Shown here piece by piece: positions 13,201 to 28,586 of a stretch of DNA of 64,000 nt (positions are counted from its first letter, which is position 1; each line of letters opens with the position of its first letter). The position numbers and the translations under genes are program-made. The stretch spans positions 17,854,886-17,918,885 of the forward strand of contig OY804590.1 of the NCBI GenBank assembly GCA_963680875.1, read 5' to 3'. This DNA is from Bathymodiolus brooksi. Taxonomy: Eukaryota; Mollusca; Bivalvia; Mytilida; Modiolidae. The notes below the pieces were generated by a model, which was not told the origin of the DNA, did not search any database, and saw only the letters and a list, made by a program, of their open reading frames with translations.

Positions 13201-16200
13201 CTTGATGACTGTACATTAGATTGTAATGGAGAGTATCACTCACCATTATGACTGTACATTTGATTGTAATGGATAGTATCGCTCAACTCTATGACTGTAC
13301 CTTAGATTCTAATGGAGAGTATCGCTCACCTTTATAACTGTACATTTGATTGTAATGGAAAGTATCACTCACCTTTATGACTGTACATTAGATTTTAATG
13401 GATAGCATCACTCACCTTTATGACAGTACCTAAGATTGTAATGGAGAGTATCGTTCACATTTACGAGTCCAACTAAGATTGTAATGGAGAGTATCGCTCA
13501 CATTTATGACTACTTTATATTGTAATGGAGAGTATCGCTCACCTTTATGACTACTGTAGATTGTAATGCAGATTATCGCTCACCTTCATGACTGTACATT
13601 ATATTGTAATGGAGAGTGTGCATCATCTTTATGGCTGTACCTTAGGTTGTAATGGAAACTATCACTCACTTTTATGACTACCTTAGAATGTATTGGAGAG
13701 TATCGCACCCCTTTATGACTGTACCTTAGGTTGTAATGGAGAGCATCGCTAACCTTTATGACTGTACCTAAGATTGTAATTGAGAGTATCGCTCACCTTT
13801 ATGACTGTACATTACATTGTAATGGAGAGTATCGCTCAACTTTATGGCTGTACCTTATATTATAAAGGAGAGTATCGCTCACCTTTATAACTGTACATAT
13901 GATTGTAATGGAAAGTATCACTCACCTTTATGACTGTGTATTAAATTTTAATGGAGAGGATCAGTCACCTTTATGACTGTACCTAAGATTGTAATGGAGA
14001 GTATCGTTCGCGTTTACGAGTGTAACTGAGATTGTAATGGAGAGTATCGTTCACCTTTATGTGTGTACCTTAGATTGTAATGTAGAGTATCAATCACCAT
14101 TATGACTGTACCTAAGATTGTAATTTAGAGTATCGCTCACATTTATGACTGTACATTACATTGTAATTGAGAGTATCGATCACCTTGATGACTGTACATT
14201 AGATTGTAATGGAGAGTATCACTCACCTGTATGACTGTACCTTAGATTGTAGTGGGGAGTATCGCTCAACTCTATGACTGTACCTTAGATTATAATGGAG
14301 AGTATCGCTCACCTTTATAACTGTACATTGATTGTAATGGAAAGTATCACTCACCTTTATGACTGTACATTAGATTTTAATGGATAGCATCACTCACCTT
14401 TATGACTGTACCTAAGATTGTAATGGAGAGTATCGTTCACATTTACGAGTCTATCTAATATTGTAATGGAGAGTATCGCTCACCTTTATGACTACTTTAT
14501 ATTGTATTGGAGAGTATCGCTCACTTTTATGACTGTACTGTAGAATGTAATGGAGAGTATCGCTCACCTTTATAACTGTACATTAGATTGTAATGGAAAG
14601 TATCACTCACCTTTATGACTGTACATTAGATTTTAATGGATAGCATCACTCACCTTTATGACTGTACCTAAGATTGTAATGGAGAGTATCGTTCACATTT
14701 ACGAGTCTAACAAAGATTGTAATGGAGAGTATCGCTCACCTTTATGACTGTACCTTAGAATGTAATTGTGATTATCGCTCACCTTCATGACTGTACATTA
14801 GATTGTAATGGAGAGTGTGCATCATCTTTATGGCTGTACCTTTGGTTGTAATGGAAAGCATCACTCCCTTTTATGACTGTACCTTAGAATGTATTGGAGA
14901 GTATCGCTCACCTTTATGACTGTACCTTAGGTTGTAATGGAGAGTATCGCTCACCTTTATGACTGTACACTACATTGTAATGGAGAGTATCGCTTACTCT
15001 ATGACTGTACCTTAGATTGTAATGGAGAGTATCGTTCAACTCTATGACTGTACCTTATATTATAAAGGAGAGTATCGCTCACCTTTATAACTGTACATTT
15101 GATTGTAATGGAAAGTATCACTCACCTTTATGACTGTGCATTAGATTTTAATGTAGAGGATCAGTCACCTTTATAACTGTACATTTGATTGTAATGGAAT
15201 GTATCACTCACCTTGATGACTGTGCATTAGATTTGAATGGAGAGGATCACTCACCTTTATGACTGTACCTAAGATTGTAATGGAGAGTATCGCTCACCTT
15301 TATGACTACTTTATATTGTATTGGAGAGTATCGCTCACTTTTATGACTACCTTAGAATGTATTGGAGATTATCGCTCACCTTCATGACTGTACATTGGAT
15401 TGTAATGGAGAGTGTGCATCATCTTTATGGCTGTACCTTAGGTTGTAATACAAAGTATCACTCCCCTTTATGACTGTACCTTAGAATGTATTGGAGAGTA
15501 TCGCTCACCTTTATGACTGTACCTAAGATTGTAATGGAGAGTATCGCTCACCTTTATGACTGTACCTAAGATTGTAATGGAGAGTATCGCTCACCTTTAT
15601 GACTACTTTATATTGTATTGGAGAGTATCGCTCACTTTTATGACTACCTTAGAATGTATTGGAGATTATCGCTCACCTTCATGACTGTACATTGGATTGT
15701 AATGGAGAGTGTGCATCATCTTTATGGCTGTACCTTAGGTTGTAATACAAAGTATCACTCCCCTTTATGACTGTACCTTAGAATGTATTGGAGAGTATCG
15801 CTCACCTTTATGACTGTACATAAGATTGTAATGGAGAGTATCGCTCACCTTTATGACTGTACCTTAAATTGTAATGGAGAGTATCGCACTCCTTTATGTC
15901 TGTACATTAGATTGTAATGGAGAGTATCGCTCACCTTTATGACTGTACTTTATATTGTAATGGAGAGTATCGCTCACCTTTATGACTGTACCCTAGAATG
16001 TAATGGAGATTATCGCTCACCTTTATGACTGTACATTAGATTGTAATGGAGAGTGTGCATCATCTTTATGACTGTACCTTAGGTTGTAATGGAAAGCATC
16101 ACTCACCTTTATGTCTGTACCTTAGAAAGTAATGGAGAGTATCGCTAACCTTTATGACTGTAAAATAGAATGTAATTGAGAGTGTGCATCATCTATGATT

Positions 16201-16362
16201 GTACATTAGATTGTAATGAAGAGTATCAATCACCTTTATGGCTATACTTAAGATTGCAATGGACAGTGTGCATCATATTTATGACTGTATCTAAGATTGT
16301 AATGGCGAGTATCACTCACCTGTATCACTGTATCTTAGATTATAATGGAGAGTATCGCTCAC
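13201..16362 (+). repeat. Satellite B higher-order block, copy a (about 3.16 kb)
   Basis: Repeats at 16363 onward with a shift of 3162 bp, checked at 13201/16363 and at 14051/17213. It contains an extra block of about 0.3 kb (15290-15530 is repeated near 15590-15830) that the second copy lacks. This shortens the shift to about 2865 bp near 16187/19046. Confidence 0.8.
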
Positions 16363-19230
16363 CTTGATGACTGTACATTAGATTGTAATGGAGAGTATCA
16401 CTCACCATTATGACTGTACATTTGATTGTAATGGATAGTATCGCTCAACTCTATGACTGTACCTTAGATTCTAATGGAGAGTATCGCTCACCTTTATAAC
16501 TGTACATTTGATTGTAATGGAAAGTATCACTCACCTTTATGACTGTACATTAGATTTTAATGGATAGCATCACTCACCTTTATGACAGTACCTAAGATTG
16601 TAATGGAGAGTATCGTTCACATTTACGAGTCCAACTAAGATTGTAATGGAGAGTATCGCTCACATTTATGACTACTTTATATTGTAATGGAGAGTATCGC
16701 TCACCTTTATGACTACTGTAGATTGTAATGGAGATTATCGCTCACCTTCATGACTGTACATTATATTGTAATGGAGAGTGTGCATCATCTTTATGGCTGT
16801 ACCTTAGGTTGTAATGGAAACTATCACTCACTTTTATGACTACCTTAGAATGTATTGGAGAGTATCGCACCCCTTTATGACTGTACCTTAGGTTGTAATG
16901 GAGAGTATCGCTAACCTTTATGACTGCACCTAAGATTGTAATTGAGAGTATCGCTCACCTTTATGACTGTACATTACATTGTAATGGAGAGTATCGCTCA
17001 ACTTTATGACTGTACCTTATATTATAAAGGAGAGTATCGCTCACCTTTATAACTGTACATATGATTGTAATGGAAAGTATCACTCACCTTTATGACTGTG
17101 TATTAAATTTTAATGGAGAGGATCAGTCACCTTTATGACTGTACCTAAGATTGTAATGGAGAGTATCGTTCGCGTTTACGAGTGTAACTGAGATTGTAAT
17201 GGAGAGTATCGTTCACCTTTATGTGTGTACCTTAGGTTGTAATGTAGAGTATCAATCACCATTATGACTGTACCTAAGATTGTAATTTAGAGTATCGCTC
17301 ACATTTATGACTGTACATTACATTGTAATTGAGAGTATCGATCACCTTGATGACTGTACATTAGATTGTAATGGAGAGTATCACTCACCTGTATGACTGT
17401 ACCTTAGATTGTAGTGGGGAGTATCGCTCAACTCTATGACTGTACCTTAGATTATAATGGAGAGTATCGCTCACCTTTATAACTGTACATTGATTGTAAT
17501 GGAAAGTATCACTCACCTTTATGACTGTACATTAGATTTTAATGGATAGCATCACTCACCTTTATGACTGTACCTAAGATTGTAATGGAGAGTATCGTTC
17601 ACATTTACGAGTCTATCTAAGATTGTAATGGAGAGTATCGCTCACCTTTATGACTACTTTATATTGTATTGGAGAGTATCGCTCACTTTTATGACTGTAC
17701 TGTAGATTGTAATGGAGAGTATCGCTCACCTTTATAACTGTACATTAGATTGTAATGGAAAGTATCACTCACCTTTATGACTGTACATTAGATTTTAATG
17801 GATAGCATCACTCACCTTTATGACTGTACCTAAGATTGTAATGGAGAGTATCGTTCACATTTACGAGTCTAACAAAGATTGTAATGGAGAGTATCGCTCA
17901 CCTTTATGACTGTACCTTAGAATGTAATTGTGATTATCGCTCACCTTCATGACTGTACATTAGATTGTAATGGAGAGTGTGCATCATCTTTATGGCTGTA
18001 CCTTTGGTTGTAATGGAAAGCATCACTCCCTTTTATGACTGTACCTTAGAATGTATTGGAGAGTATCGCTCACCTTTATGACTGTACCTTAGGTTGTAAT
18101 GGAGAGTATCGCTCACCTTTATGACTGTACACTACATTGTAATGGAGAGTATCGCTTACTCTATGACTGTACCTTAGATTGTAATGGAGAGTATCGTTCA
18201 ACTCTATGACTGTACCTTATATTATAAAGGAGAGTATCGCTCACCTTTATAACTGTACATTTGATTGTAATGGAAAGTATCACTCACCTTTATGACTGTG
18301 CATTAGATTTTAATGTAGAGGATCAGTCACCTTTATAACTGTACATTTGATTGTAATGGAATGTATCACTCACCTTGATGACTGTGCATTAGATTTGAAT
18401 GGAGAGGATCACTCACCTTTATGACTGTACCTAAGATTGTAATGGAGAGTATCGCTCACCTTTATGACTACTTTATATTGTATTGGAGAGTATCGCTCAC
18501 TTTTATGACTACCTTAGAATGTATTGGAGATTATCGCTCACCTTCATGACTGTACATTGGATTGTAATGGAGAGTGTGCATCATCTTTATGGCTGTACCT
18601 TAGGTTGTAATACAAAGTATCACTCCCCTTTATGACTGTACCTTAGAATGTATTGGAGAGTATCGCTCACCTTTATGACTGTACCTAAGATTGTAATGGA
18701 GAGTATCGCTCACCTTTATGACTGTACCTTAAATTGTAATGGAGAGTATCGCACTCCTTTATGTCTGTACATTAGATTGTAATGGAGAGTATCGCTCTCC
18801 TTTATGACTGTACTTTATATTGTAATGGAGAGTATCGCTCACCTTTATGACTGTACCCTAGAATGTAATGGAGATTATCGCTCACCTTTATGACTGTACA
18901 TTAGATTGTAATGGAGAGTGTGCATCATCTTTATGACTGTACCTTAGGTTGTAATGGAAAGCATCACTCACCTTTATGTCTGTACCTTAGAAAGTAATGG
19001 AGAGTATCGCTAACCTTTATGACTGTAAAATAGAATGTAATGGAGAGTGTGCATTATCTATGATTGTACATTAGATTGTAATGAAGAGTATCAATCACCT
19101 TTATGGCTATACTTAAGATTGCAATGGACAGTGTGCATCATATTTATGACTGTATCTAAGATTGTAATGGCGAGTATCACTCACCTGTATCACTGTATCT
19201 TAGATTATAATGGAGAGTATCGCTCACCTT
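16363..19230 (+). repeat. Satellite B higher-order block, copy b
   Basis: Second copy of the 13201-16362 block. The same odd monomers appear in the same order, including the GTTCGCGTTTACGAG variant and the GTGTGCATCATC variant. It lacks the 0.3-kb internal duplication of copy a. Confidence 0.8.
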
Positions 19231-19799
19231 GATGACTGTACATTAGATTGTAATGGAGAGTGTGAATCACCTTTATGACTGTACCTTCGGTTGTAATGGA
19301 GAGTATCACTCACCTTTATGACTGTACCTTAGATTGTAATGGAGAGTATCGCTCACCTTTATGACTGTACCTTAGATTATAATGGAGAGTATCGCTCACC
19401 TTGATGACTACATTAGATTGCAATGGAGAGTATTGATCACCTTTATGACTACCTTAGATTGCAATGGAGAGTATCGCTTACCTTTATGACTGTACCTTAG
19501 ATTGTAATGGAGAATATCGCTCACCTTTATGACTGTACCTTAGATTATAATGGAGAGTATCGCTCACCTTTATGACTACATTAGATTGCAATGGAGAGTA
19601 TTGATCACCTTTATGACTACCTTAGATTGCAATTGAGAGTATCGCTTACCTTCATGACTGTACCTTAGATTGTAATGGAGAGTGTGCATCATCTTTATGA
19701 CTGTACCTAAGATTGCAATGGAGAGTATCGCTCACCTTTATGACTGTACCTTAGACTGTATTGGCGAGTATCAATCACCATTATGACTGTACCTAAGAT

Positions 19800-22700
19800 T
19801 GTAATGGAGAGTATCGCTCACCTTTATGACTGTACCTTAGATTATAATGGAGAGTATCGCTCACCTTTATAACTGTACATTTGATTGTAATGGAAAGTAT
19901 CACTCACCTTGATGACTGTGCAATAGATTTGAATGGAGAGGATCACTCACCTTTATGACTGTACCTAAGATTGTAATGGAGAGTATCGCTCATTTTTATG
20001 ACTGTACTTTATGTTGTAATGGAAAGTATCACTCATCGTTATGACTGTACATTAGATTGTAATGGAGAGTATCGCTCACCTTGATGACTGTACATTATAA
20101 TTTAATAGAGTATTGCTCGCCTTTATGATTGTACCTAAGTTTGTAATGGAGAGTATCTTTCACCTTTATATCTACATTAGATTGTAATGGAGAGTATCCC
20201 TCACCTTTATGACTGTACCTAAGATGGCAATGGAGAGTATCGCTCACCTTTTTGATTGTACCTTAGGTTGTAATGGAATATATCACTCACCTTTATGACT
20301 GTACCTAAGATTGTAATGGAGAGTTTCAATCACCTTTATGACTGTACCTTACATTGTAATGGAGAGTATCACTCACCTTTATGACTGTACTTTAGGTTGT
20401 AATGGAAAGTATAACTCACCGTTATGACTGTACCTTAGATTGTAATGGAGAGTATTACTCACCTTGATGACTGTACATTAGATTGTAATGGAGAGTATCG
20501 CTCACCTTTATGACTGTACATAAGATTGTAATGGAGAGTTTCAATCACCTTTATGACTGTAGCTTAGATTGTAATGGAGAGTATCGCTCACCTTTATGAC
20601 TGTACATAAGATTGTAATGGAGAGTTTCAATCACCGTTATGACTGTACCTTAGATCGTAATAGAGAGTATCGCTCACCTTGATGACTGTACCTTAGGTTG
20701 TAATGGAAAGTATCACTCTCTGTTATGACTGTACATTAGATTTTAATGGAAAGTATCACTCACCTTTATGACTGTACGTTAGGTTGTAATGGAAAGTATC
20801 ACTCGCCGTTATGACTGTACGTTAGATTTTAATGGAGAGGATCACTCACCTTTATGACTACATTAGATTGTAATGGAGAGTATCGCTCACCTTTATGACT
20901 GTACATTATATTGTAATTTAGAGTATCGCTCACCTTGATGACTGTACCTAAGTTTGTAATGGAGAGTATCGCTCACCTTTATAACTACATTAGATTGTAA
21001 TGGAGAGTACCCCACACCTTTATGACTGTACCTAAGATTGCAATGGAGAGTATCGCTCACCTTTTTGATTGTACCTTAGGCTGTAATGGAATATATCACT
21101 CACCTTTATGACTGTACCTAAGATTGTAATGGAGAGTTTCAATCACCTTTATGACTGTACCTTACATTGTAATGGAGAGTATCACTCACCTTTATGACTG
21201 TACATTAGGTTGTAATGGAAAGAATCATTCACCGTTATGACTGTACCTTAGATTGTAATGGAGAGTATTACTCACCTTGATGACTGTACATTAGATTGTA
21301 ATGGAGAGTATCGCTCACCTTTATGACTGTACATAAGATTGTAATGGAGAGTTTCAATCACCTTTATGACTGTACCTTCGATCGTAATGGAGAGTATCGC
21401 TCACCTTGATGACTGTACCTTAGATTATAATGGAGAGTATCGCTCACCTTTATGACTACATTAGATTGCAATGGAGAGTATTGATCACCTTTATGACTAC
21501 CTTAGATTGCAATTGAGAGTATCGCTTACCTTCATGACTGTACCTTAGATTGTAATGGAGAGTGTGCATCATCTTTATGACTGTACCTAAGATTGCAATA
21601 GAGAGTATCGCTCACCTTTATGACTGTACCTTAGACTGTAATGGCGAGTATCAATCACCATTATGACTGTACCTAAGATTGTAATGGAGAGTATCGCTCA
21701 CCTTTATGACTGTACCTTAGATTATAATGGAGAGTATCGCTCACCTTTATAACTGTACATTTGATTGTAATGGAAAGTATCACTCACCTTGATGACTGTG
21801 CATTAGATTTGAATGGAGAGGATCACTCACCTTTATGACTGTACCTAAGATTGTAATGGAGAGTATCGCTCATTTTTATGACTGTACTTTATGTTGTAAT
21901 GGAAAGTATCACTCATCGTTATGACTGTACATTAGATTGTAATGGAGAGTATCGCTCACCTTGATGACTGTACATTATAATTTAATAGAGTATCGCTCGC
22001 CTTTATGATTGTACCTAAGTTTGTAATGGAGAGTATCGTTCACCTTTATATCTACATTAGATTGTAATGGAGAGTATCCCTCACCTTTATGACTGTACCT
22101 AAGATTGCAATGGAGAGTATCGCTCACCTTTTTGATTGTACCTTAGGTTGTAATGGAATATATCACTCACCTTTATGACTGTACCTAAGATTGTAATGGA
22201 GAGTTTCAATCACCTTTATGACTGTACCTTACATTGTAATGGAGAGTATCACTCACCTTTATGACTGTACGTTAGGTTGTGATGGAAAGTATAACTCACC
22301 GTTATGACTGTACCTTAGATTGTAATGGAGAGTATTACTCACCTTGATGACTGTACATTAGATTGTAATGGAGAGTATCGCTCACCTTTATGACTGTACA
22401 TAAGATTGTAATGGAGAGTTTCAATCACCTTTATGACTGTAGCTTAGATTGTAATGGAGAGTATCGCTCACCTTTATGACTGTACATAAGATTGTAATGG
22501 AGAGTTTCAATCACCGTTATGACTGTACATTAGATTTTAATGGAGAGTATCGCTCACCTTTATGACTGTACATTAGATTGTAATGGAGTTTCAATCACCT
22601 TTATGACTGTACCTTAGATCGTAATAGAGAGTATCGCTCACCTTGATGACTGTACCTTAGGTTGTAATGGAAAGTATCACTCTCTGTTATGACTGTACAT

Positions 22701-25700
22701 TAGATTTTAATGGAAAGTATCACTCACCTTTATGACTGTACGTTAGGTTGTAATGGAAAGTATCACTCGCCGTTATGACTGTACGTTAGATTTTAATGGA
22801 GAGGATCACTCACCTTTATGACTACATTAGATTGTAATGGAGAGTATCGCTCACCTTTATGACTGTACATTATATTGTAATTTAGAGTATCGCTCACCTT
22901 GATGACTGTACCTAAGTTTGTAATGGAGAGTATCGCTCACCTTTATAACTACATTAGATTGTAATGGAGAGTACCCCACACCTTTATGACTGTACCTAAG
23001 ATTGCAATGGAGAGTATCGCTCACCTTTTTGATTGTACCTTAGGCTGTAATGGAATATATCACTCACCTTTATGACTGTACCTAAGATTGTAATGGAGAG
23101 TTTCAATCACCTTTATGACTGTACCTTACATTGTAATGGAGAGTATCACTCACCTTTATGACTGTACATTAGGTTGTAATGGAAAGAATCATTCACCGTT
23201 ATGACTGTACCTTAGATTGTAATGGAGAGTATTACTCACCATGATGACTGTACATTAGATTGTAATGGAGAGTATCGCTCACCTTTATGACTGTACATAA
23301 GATTGTAATGGAGAGTTTCAATCACCTTTATGACTGTACCTTCGATCGTAATGGAGAGTATCGCTCACCTTGATGACTGTACCTTAGATTATAATGGAGA
23401 GTATCGCTCACCTTTATGACTACATTAGATTGCAATGGAGAGTATTGATCACCTTTATGACTACCTTAGATTGCAATTGAGAGTATCGCTTACCTTCATG
23501 ACTGTACCTTAGATTGTAATGGAGAGTGTGCATCATCTTTATGACTGTACCTAAGATTGCAATAGAGAGTATCGCTCACCTTTATGACTGTACCTTAGAC
23601 TGTAATGGCGAGTATCAATCACCATTATGACTGTACCTTAGATTATAATGGAGAGTATCGCTCACCTTTATAACTGTACATTTGATTGTAATGGAAAGTA
23701 TCACTCACCTTGATGACTGTGCATTAGATTTGAATGGAGAGGATCACTCACCTTTATGACTGTACCTAAGATTGTAATGGAGAGTATCGCTCATTTTTAT
23801 GACTGTACTTTATGTTGTAATGGAAAGTATCACTCATCGTTATGACTGTACATTAGATTGTAATGGAGAGTATCGCTCACCTTGATGACTGTACATTATA
23901 ATTTAATAGAGTATCGCTCGCCTTTATGATTGTACCTAAGTTTGTAATGGAGAGTATCGTTCACCTTTATATCTACATTAGATTGTAATGGAGAGTATCC
24001 CTCACCTTTATGACTGTACCTAAGATTGCAATGGAGAGTATCGCTCACCTTTTTGATTGTACCTTAGGTTGTAATGGAATATATCACTCACCTTTATGAC
24101 TGTACCTAAGATTGTAATGGAGAGTTTCAATCACCTTTATGACTGTACCTTACATTGTAATGGAGAGTATCACTCACCTTTATGACTGTACGTTAGGTTG
24201 TGATGGAAAGTATAACTCACCGTTATGACTGTACCTTAGATTGTAATGGAGAGTATTACTCACCTTGATGACTGTACATTAGATTGTAATGGAGAGTATC
24301 GCTCACCTTTATGACTGTACATAAGATTGTAATGGAGAGTTTCAATCACCTTTATGACTGTAGCTTAGATTGTAATGGAGAGTATCGCTCACCTTTTTGA
24401 TTGTACCTTAGGCTGTAATGGAATATATCACTCACCTTTATGACTGTACCTAAGATTGTAATGGAGAGTTTCAATCACCTTTATGACTGTACCTTACATT
24501 GTAATGGAGAGTATCACTCACCTTTATGACTGTACATTAGGTTGTAATGGAAAGAATCATTCACCGTTATGACTGTACCTTAGATTGTAATGGAGAGTAT
24601 TACTCACCATGATGACTGTACATTAGATTGTAATGGAGAGTATCGCTCACCTTTATGACTGTACATAAGATTGTAATGGAGAGTTTCAATCACCTTTATG
24701 ACTGTACCTTCGATCGTAATGGAGAGTATCGCTCACCTTGATGACTGTACCTTAGATTATAATGGAGAGTATCGCTCACCTTTATGACTACATTAGATTG
24801 CAATGGAGAGTATTGATCACCTTTATGACTACCTTAGATTGCAATTGAGAGTATCGCTTACCTTCATGACTGTACCTTAGATTGTAATGGAGAGTGTGCA
24901 TCATCTTTATGACTGTACCTAAGATTGCAATAGAGAGTATCGCTCACCTTTATGACTGTACCTTAGACTGTAATGGCGAGTATCAATCACCATTATGACT
25001 GTACCTAAGATTGTAATGGAGAGTATCGCTCACCTTTATGACTGTACCTTAGATTATAATGGAGAGTATCGCTCACCTTTATAACTGTACATTTGATTGT
25101 AATGGAAAGTATCACTCACCTTGATGACTGTGCATTAGATTTGAATGGAGAGGATCACTCACCTTTATGACTGTACCTAAGATTGTAATGGAGAGTATCG
25201 CTCATTTTTATGACTGTACTTTATGTTGTAATGGAAAGTATCACTCATCGTTATGACTGTACATTAGATTGTAATGGAGAGTATCGCTCACCTTGATGAC
25301 TGTACATTATAATTTAATAGAGTATCGCTCGCCTTTATGATTGTACCTAAGTTTGTAATGGAGAGTATCGTTCACCTTTATATCTACATTAGATTGTAAT
25401 GGAGAGTATCCCTCACCTTTATGACTGTACCTAAGATTGCAATGGAGAGTATCGCTCACCTTTTTGATTGTACCTTAGGTTGTAATGGAATATATCACTC
25501 ACCTTTATGACTGTACCTAAGATTGTAATGGAGAGTTTCAATCACCTTTATGACTGTACCTTACATTGTAATGGAGAGTATCACTCACCTTTATGACTGT
25601 ACGTTAGGTTGTGATGGAAAGTATAACTCACCGTTATGACTGTACCTTAGATTGTAATGGAGAGTATTACTCACCTTGATGACTGTACATTAGATTGTAA

Positions 25701-26900
25701 TGGAGAGTATCGCTCACCTTTATGACTGTACATAAGATTGTAATGGAGAGTTTCAATCACCTTTATGACTGTAGCTTAGATTGTAATGGAGAGTATCGCT
25801 CACCTTTATGACTGTACATAAGATTGTAATGGAGAGTTTCAATCACCGTTATGACTGTACATTAGATTTTAATGGAGAGTATCGCTCACCTTTATGACTG
25901 TACATTAGATTGTAATGGAGTTTCAATCACCTTTATGACTGTACCTTAGATCGTAATAGAGAGTATCGCTCACCTTGATGACTGTACCTTAGGTTGTAAT
26001 GGAAAGTATCACTCTCTGTTATGACTGTACATTAGATTTTAATGGAAAGTATCACTCACCTTTATGACTGTACGTTAGGTTGTAATGGAAAGTATCACTC
26101 GCCGTTATGACTGTACGTTAGATTTTAATGGAGAGGATCACTCACCTTTATGACTACATTAGATTGTAATGGAGAGTATCGCTCACCTTTATGACTGTAC
26201 ATTATATTGTAATTTAGAGTATCGCTCACCTTGATGACTGTACCTAAGTTTGTAATGGAGAGTATCGCTCACCTTTATAACTACATTAGATTGTAATGGA
26301 GAGTACCCCACACCTTTATGACTGTACCTAAGATTGCAATGGAGAGTATCGCTCACCTTTTTGATTGTACCTTAGGCTGTAATGGAATATATCACTCACC
26401 TTTATGACTGTACCTAAGATTGTAATGGAGAGTTTCAATCACCTTTATGACTGTACCTTACATTGTAATGGAGAGTATCACTCACCTTTATGACTGTACA
26501 TTAGGTTGTAATGGAAAGAATCATTCACCGTTATGACTGTACCTTAGATTGTAATGGAGAGTATTACTCACCTTGATGACAGTACATTAGATTGTAATGG
26601 AGAGTATCGCTCACCTTTATGACTGTACATAAGATTGTAATGGAGAGTTTCAATCACCTTTATGACTGTACCTTAGATCGTAATGGAGAGTATCGCTCAC
26701 CTTGATGACTGTACCTTAGGTTGTAATGGAAAGTATCACTCTCTGTTATGACTGTACATTAGATTTTAATGGAAAGTATCACTCACCTTTATGACTGTAC
26801 GTTAGGTTGTAATAGAAAGTATCACTCACCGTTATGACTGTACGTTAGATTTTAATGGAGAGGATCACTCACCTTTATGACTACATTAGATTGTAATGGA
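19800..26900 (+). repeat. Satellite B second higher-order family (1.4-1.9 kb units)
   Basis: A marker monomer with GCCTTTATGATTGTACC recurs at 20119, 21999, 23920 and 25331, giving spacings of 1880, 1921 and 1411 bp. Other private variants, such as the ACCCCACACC monomer near 21008, 22974 and 26306, recur in the same order. This family differs from the 3.16-kb blocks to its left, so the array has at least two independently amplified domains. Confidence 0.8.
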
Positions 26901-28586
26901 GAGTATCGCTCACCTTTATGACTGTACATTAGATTGTAATGGAGAGTTTCAATCACCTTTATGACTGTACCTTAAATTGTAATGGAGAGTATCGCTCACC
27001 TTTATGACTGTACATAAGATTGTAATGGAGAGTTTCAATCACCATTATGACTGTACATTAGATTTTAATGGAGAGTATCGCTCACCTTTTTGACTGTACA
27101 TTAGATTGTAATGGAGTTTCAATCACCTTTATGACTGTACCTTAGATCGTAATGGAGAGTATCGCTCACCTTGATGACTGTACCTTAAGTTGTAATGGAA
27201 AGTATCACTCTCTGTTATGACTGTACATTAGATTTTAATGGAAAGTATCACTCACCTTTATGACTGTACGTTAGGTTGTAATGGAAAGTATCACTCACCG
27301 TTATGACTGTACGTTAGATTTTAATGGAGAGGATCACTCACCTTTATGACTGTACATTAGATTGTAATGGAGAGTATCACTCACCGTTATGACTGTACGT
27401 TAGATTTTAATGGAGAGGATCACTCACCTTTATGACTGTACGTTAGATTTTAATGGAGAGGATCACTCACCTTTATGACTACATTATATTGTAATGGAGA
27501 GTATTGCTCACCTTTATGACTGCACCTTAGATTGTAATGGAGAGTATCGCTCACCTTTATGACTACCTTAGATTGTAATGGAGAGTATCGTTCACTTTTA
27601 TGACTATATTAGATTGCAATGGAGAGTATCGCTCACCTTTATGACTGTACCTAAGATTGTAATGGAGAGTATCAATCACCTTTATGACTGTACATTATAT
27701 TGTAATGGAGAGTATCGCTCACCTTTTTGACTGTATCTTAGATTGTAATGGAGAGTATCGCTCACCTTTATGAGTGTACCTTAGATTGTAATGGAGAGTA
27801 TCGTTCACTTTTATGACTACATTAGATTGCAACGGAGAGTATCGCTCACCTTTATGACAGTACCTAAGATTGTAATGGAGAGAATCAATCACCTATATGA
27901 CTGTACATTAGATTGTAATGGAAAGTATTGCTCACCTTTATGACTGTACCTTAGATTGTATTGGAGAGTATCGCTCACCTTTATGACTGTACCTTAGATT
28001 GTAATGGAGAGTATCGCTCACTTTTATAGGTGTACCTTATATTGTAATGGAGAGTATCGTTCACTTTTATGACTACATTAGATTGCAATGGAGAGTATCG
28101 CTCACCTTTATGACTGTAACTTATATTGTAATGGAATGTATCACTCACCTTAATGACTACCTTAGATTGTAATGGAGTGTATCGCGCACCTATATGACTG
28201 TACATTATATTGTAATGGTGAGTATCGCTCACCTTTATGACTGTGCATACGATTGTAATGGAGAGTATGCATCATATTACTGACTGTACCTTAGGTTGTA
28301 ATTGAGATAATCGCTCACCTTTATGACTGTACCTTGGGTTGTAATGGAGAGTATCGCTCACCTTTATGACTGTACCTTAGATTGTAATGGAGAGTATCGC
28401 TCACCTTTATGACTGTACCTTAGATTGTAATGGAGACTATCGCTCACCTTTATGACTGTACATTAGGTTGTAATGGAGAGTATCGCTCACCTTTATGACT
28501 GTACCTTAGATTGTAATGGAGAGTATCGCTCACCTTTATGACTGTACCTTAGATTGTAATGGAGTGTTGCTCACCTTTATGACTGA

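Larger units (their letters stand above)
12360..28586 (+). repeat. Satellite B array, copy 1 (43-bp monomer)
   Basis: About 377 tandem 43-bp monomers built from TTAGATTGTAATGGAGAGTA, then TCGCTCACCTTTATGACTGT and ACC. Some monomers lack a few bases, for example GACTACCTTAG in place of GACTGTACCTTAG. Since 43 is not a multiple of three, the array yields few long frames; the short frames at 12788-12985, 16176-16367, 19047-19232 and 27981-28232 are repeat by-products. The last 200 bp before 28586 are close to consensus, whereas the left part is more diverged. Confidence 0.97.

Noticed and set aside
1..28586. CRISPR-like array
   Set aside because: Repeats are contiguous monomers without unique spacers, and the surrounding DNA is eukaryotic.
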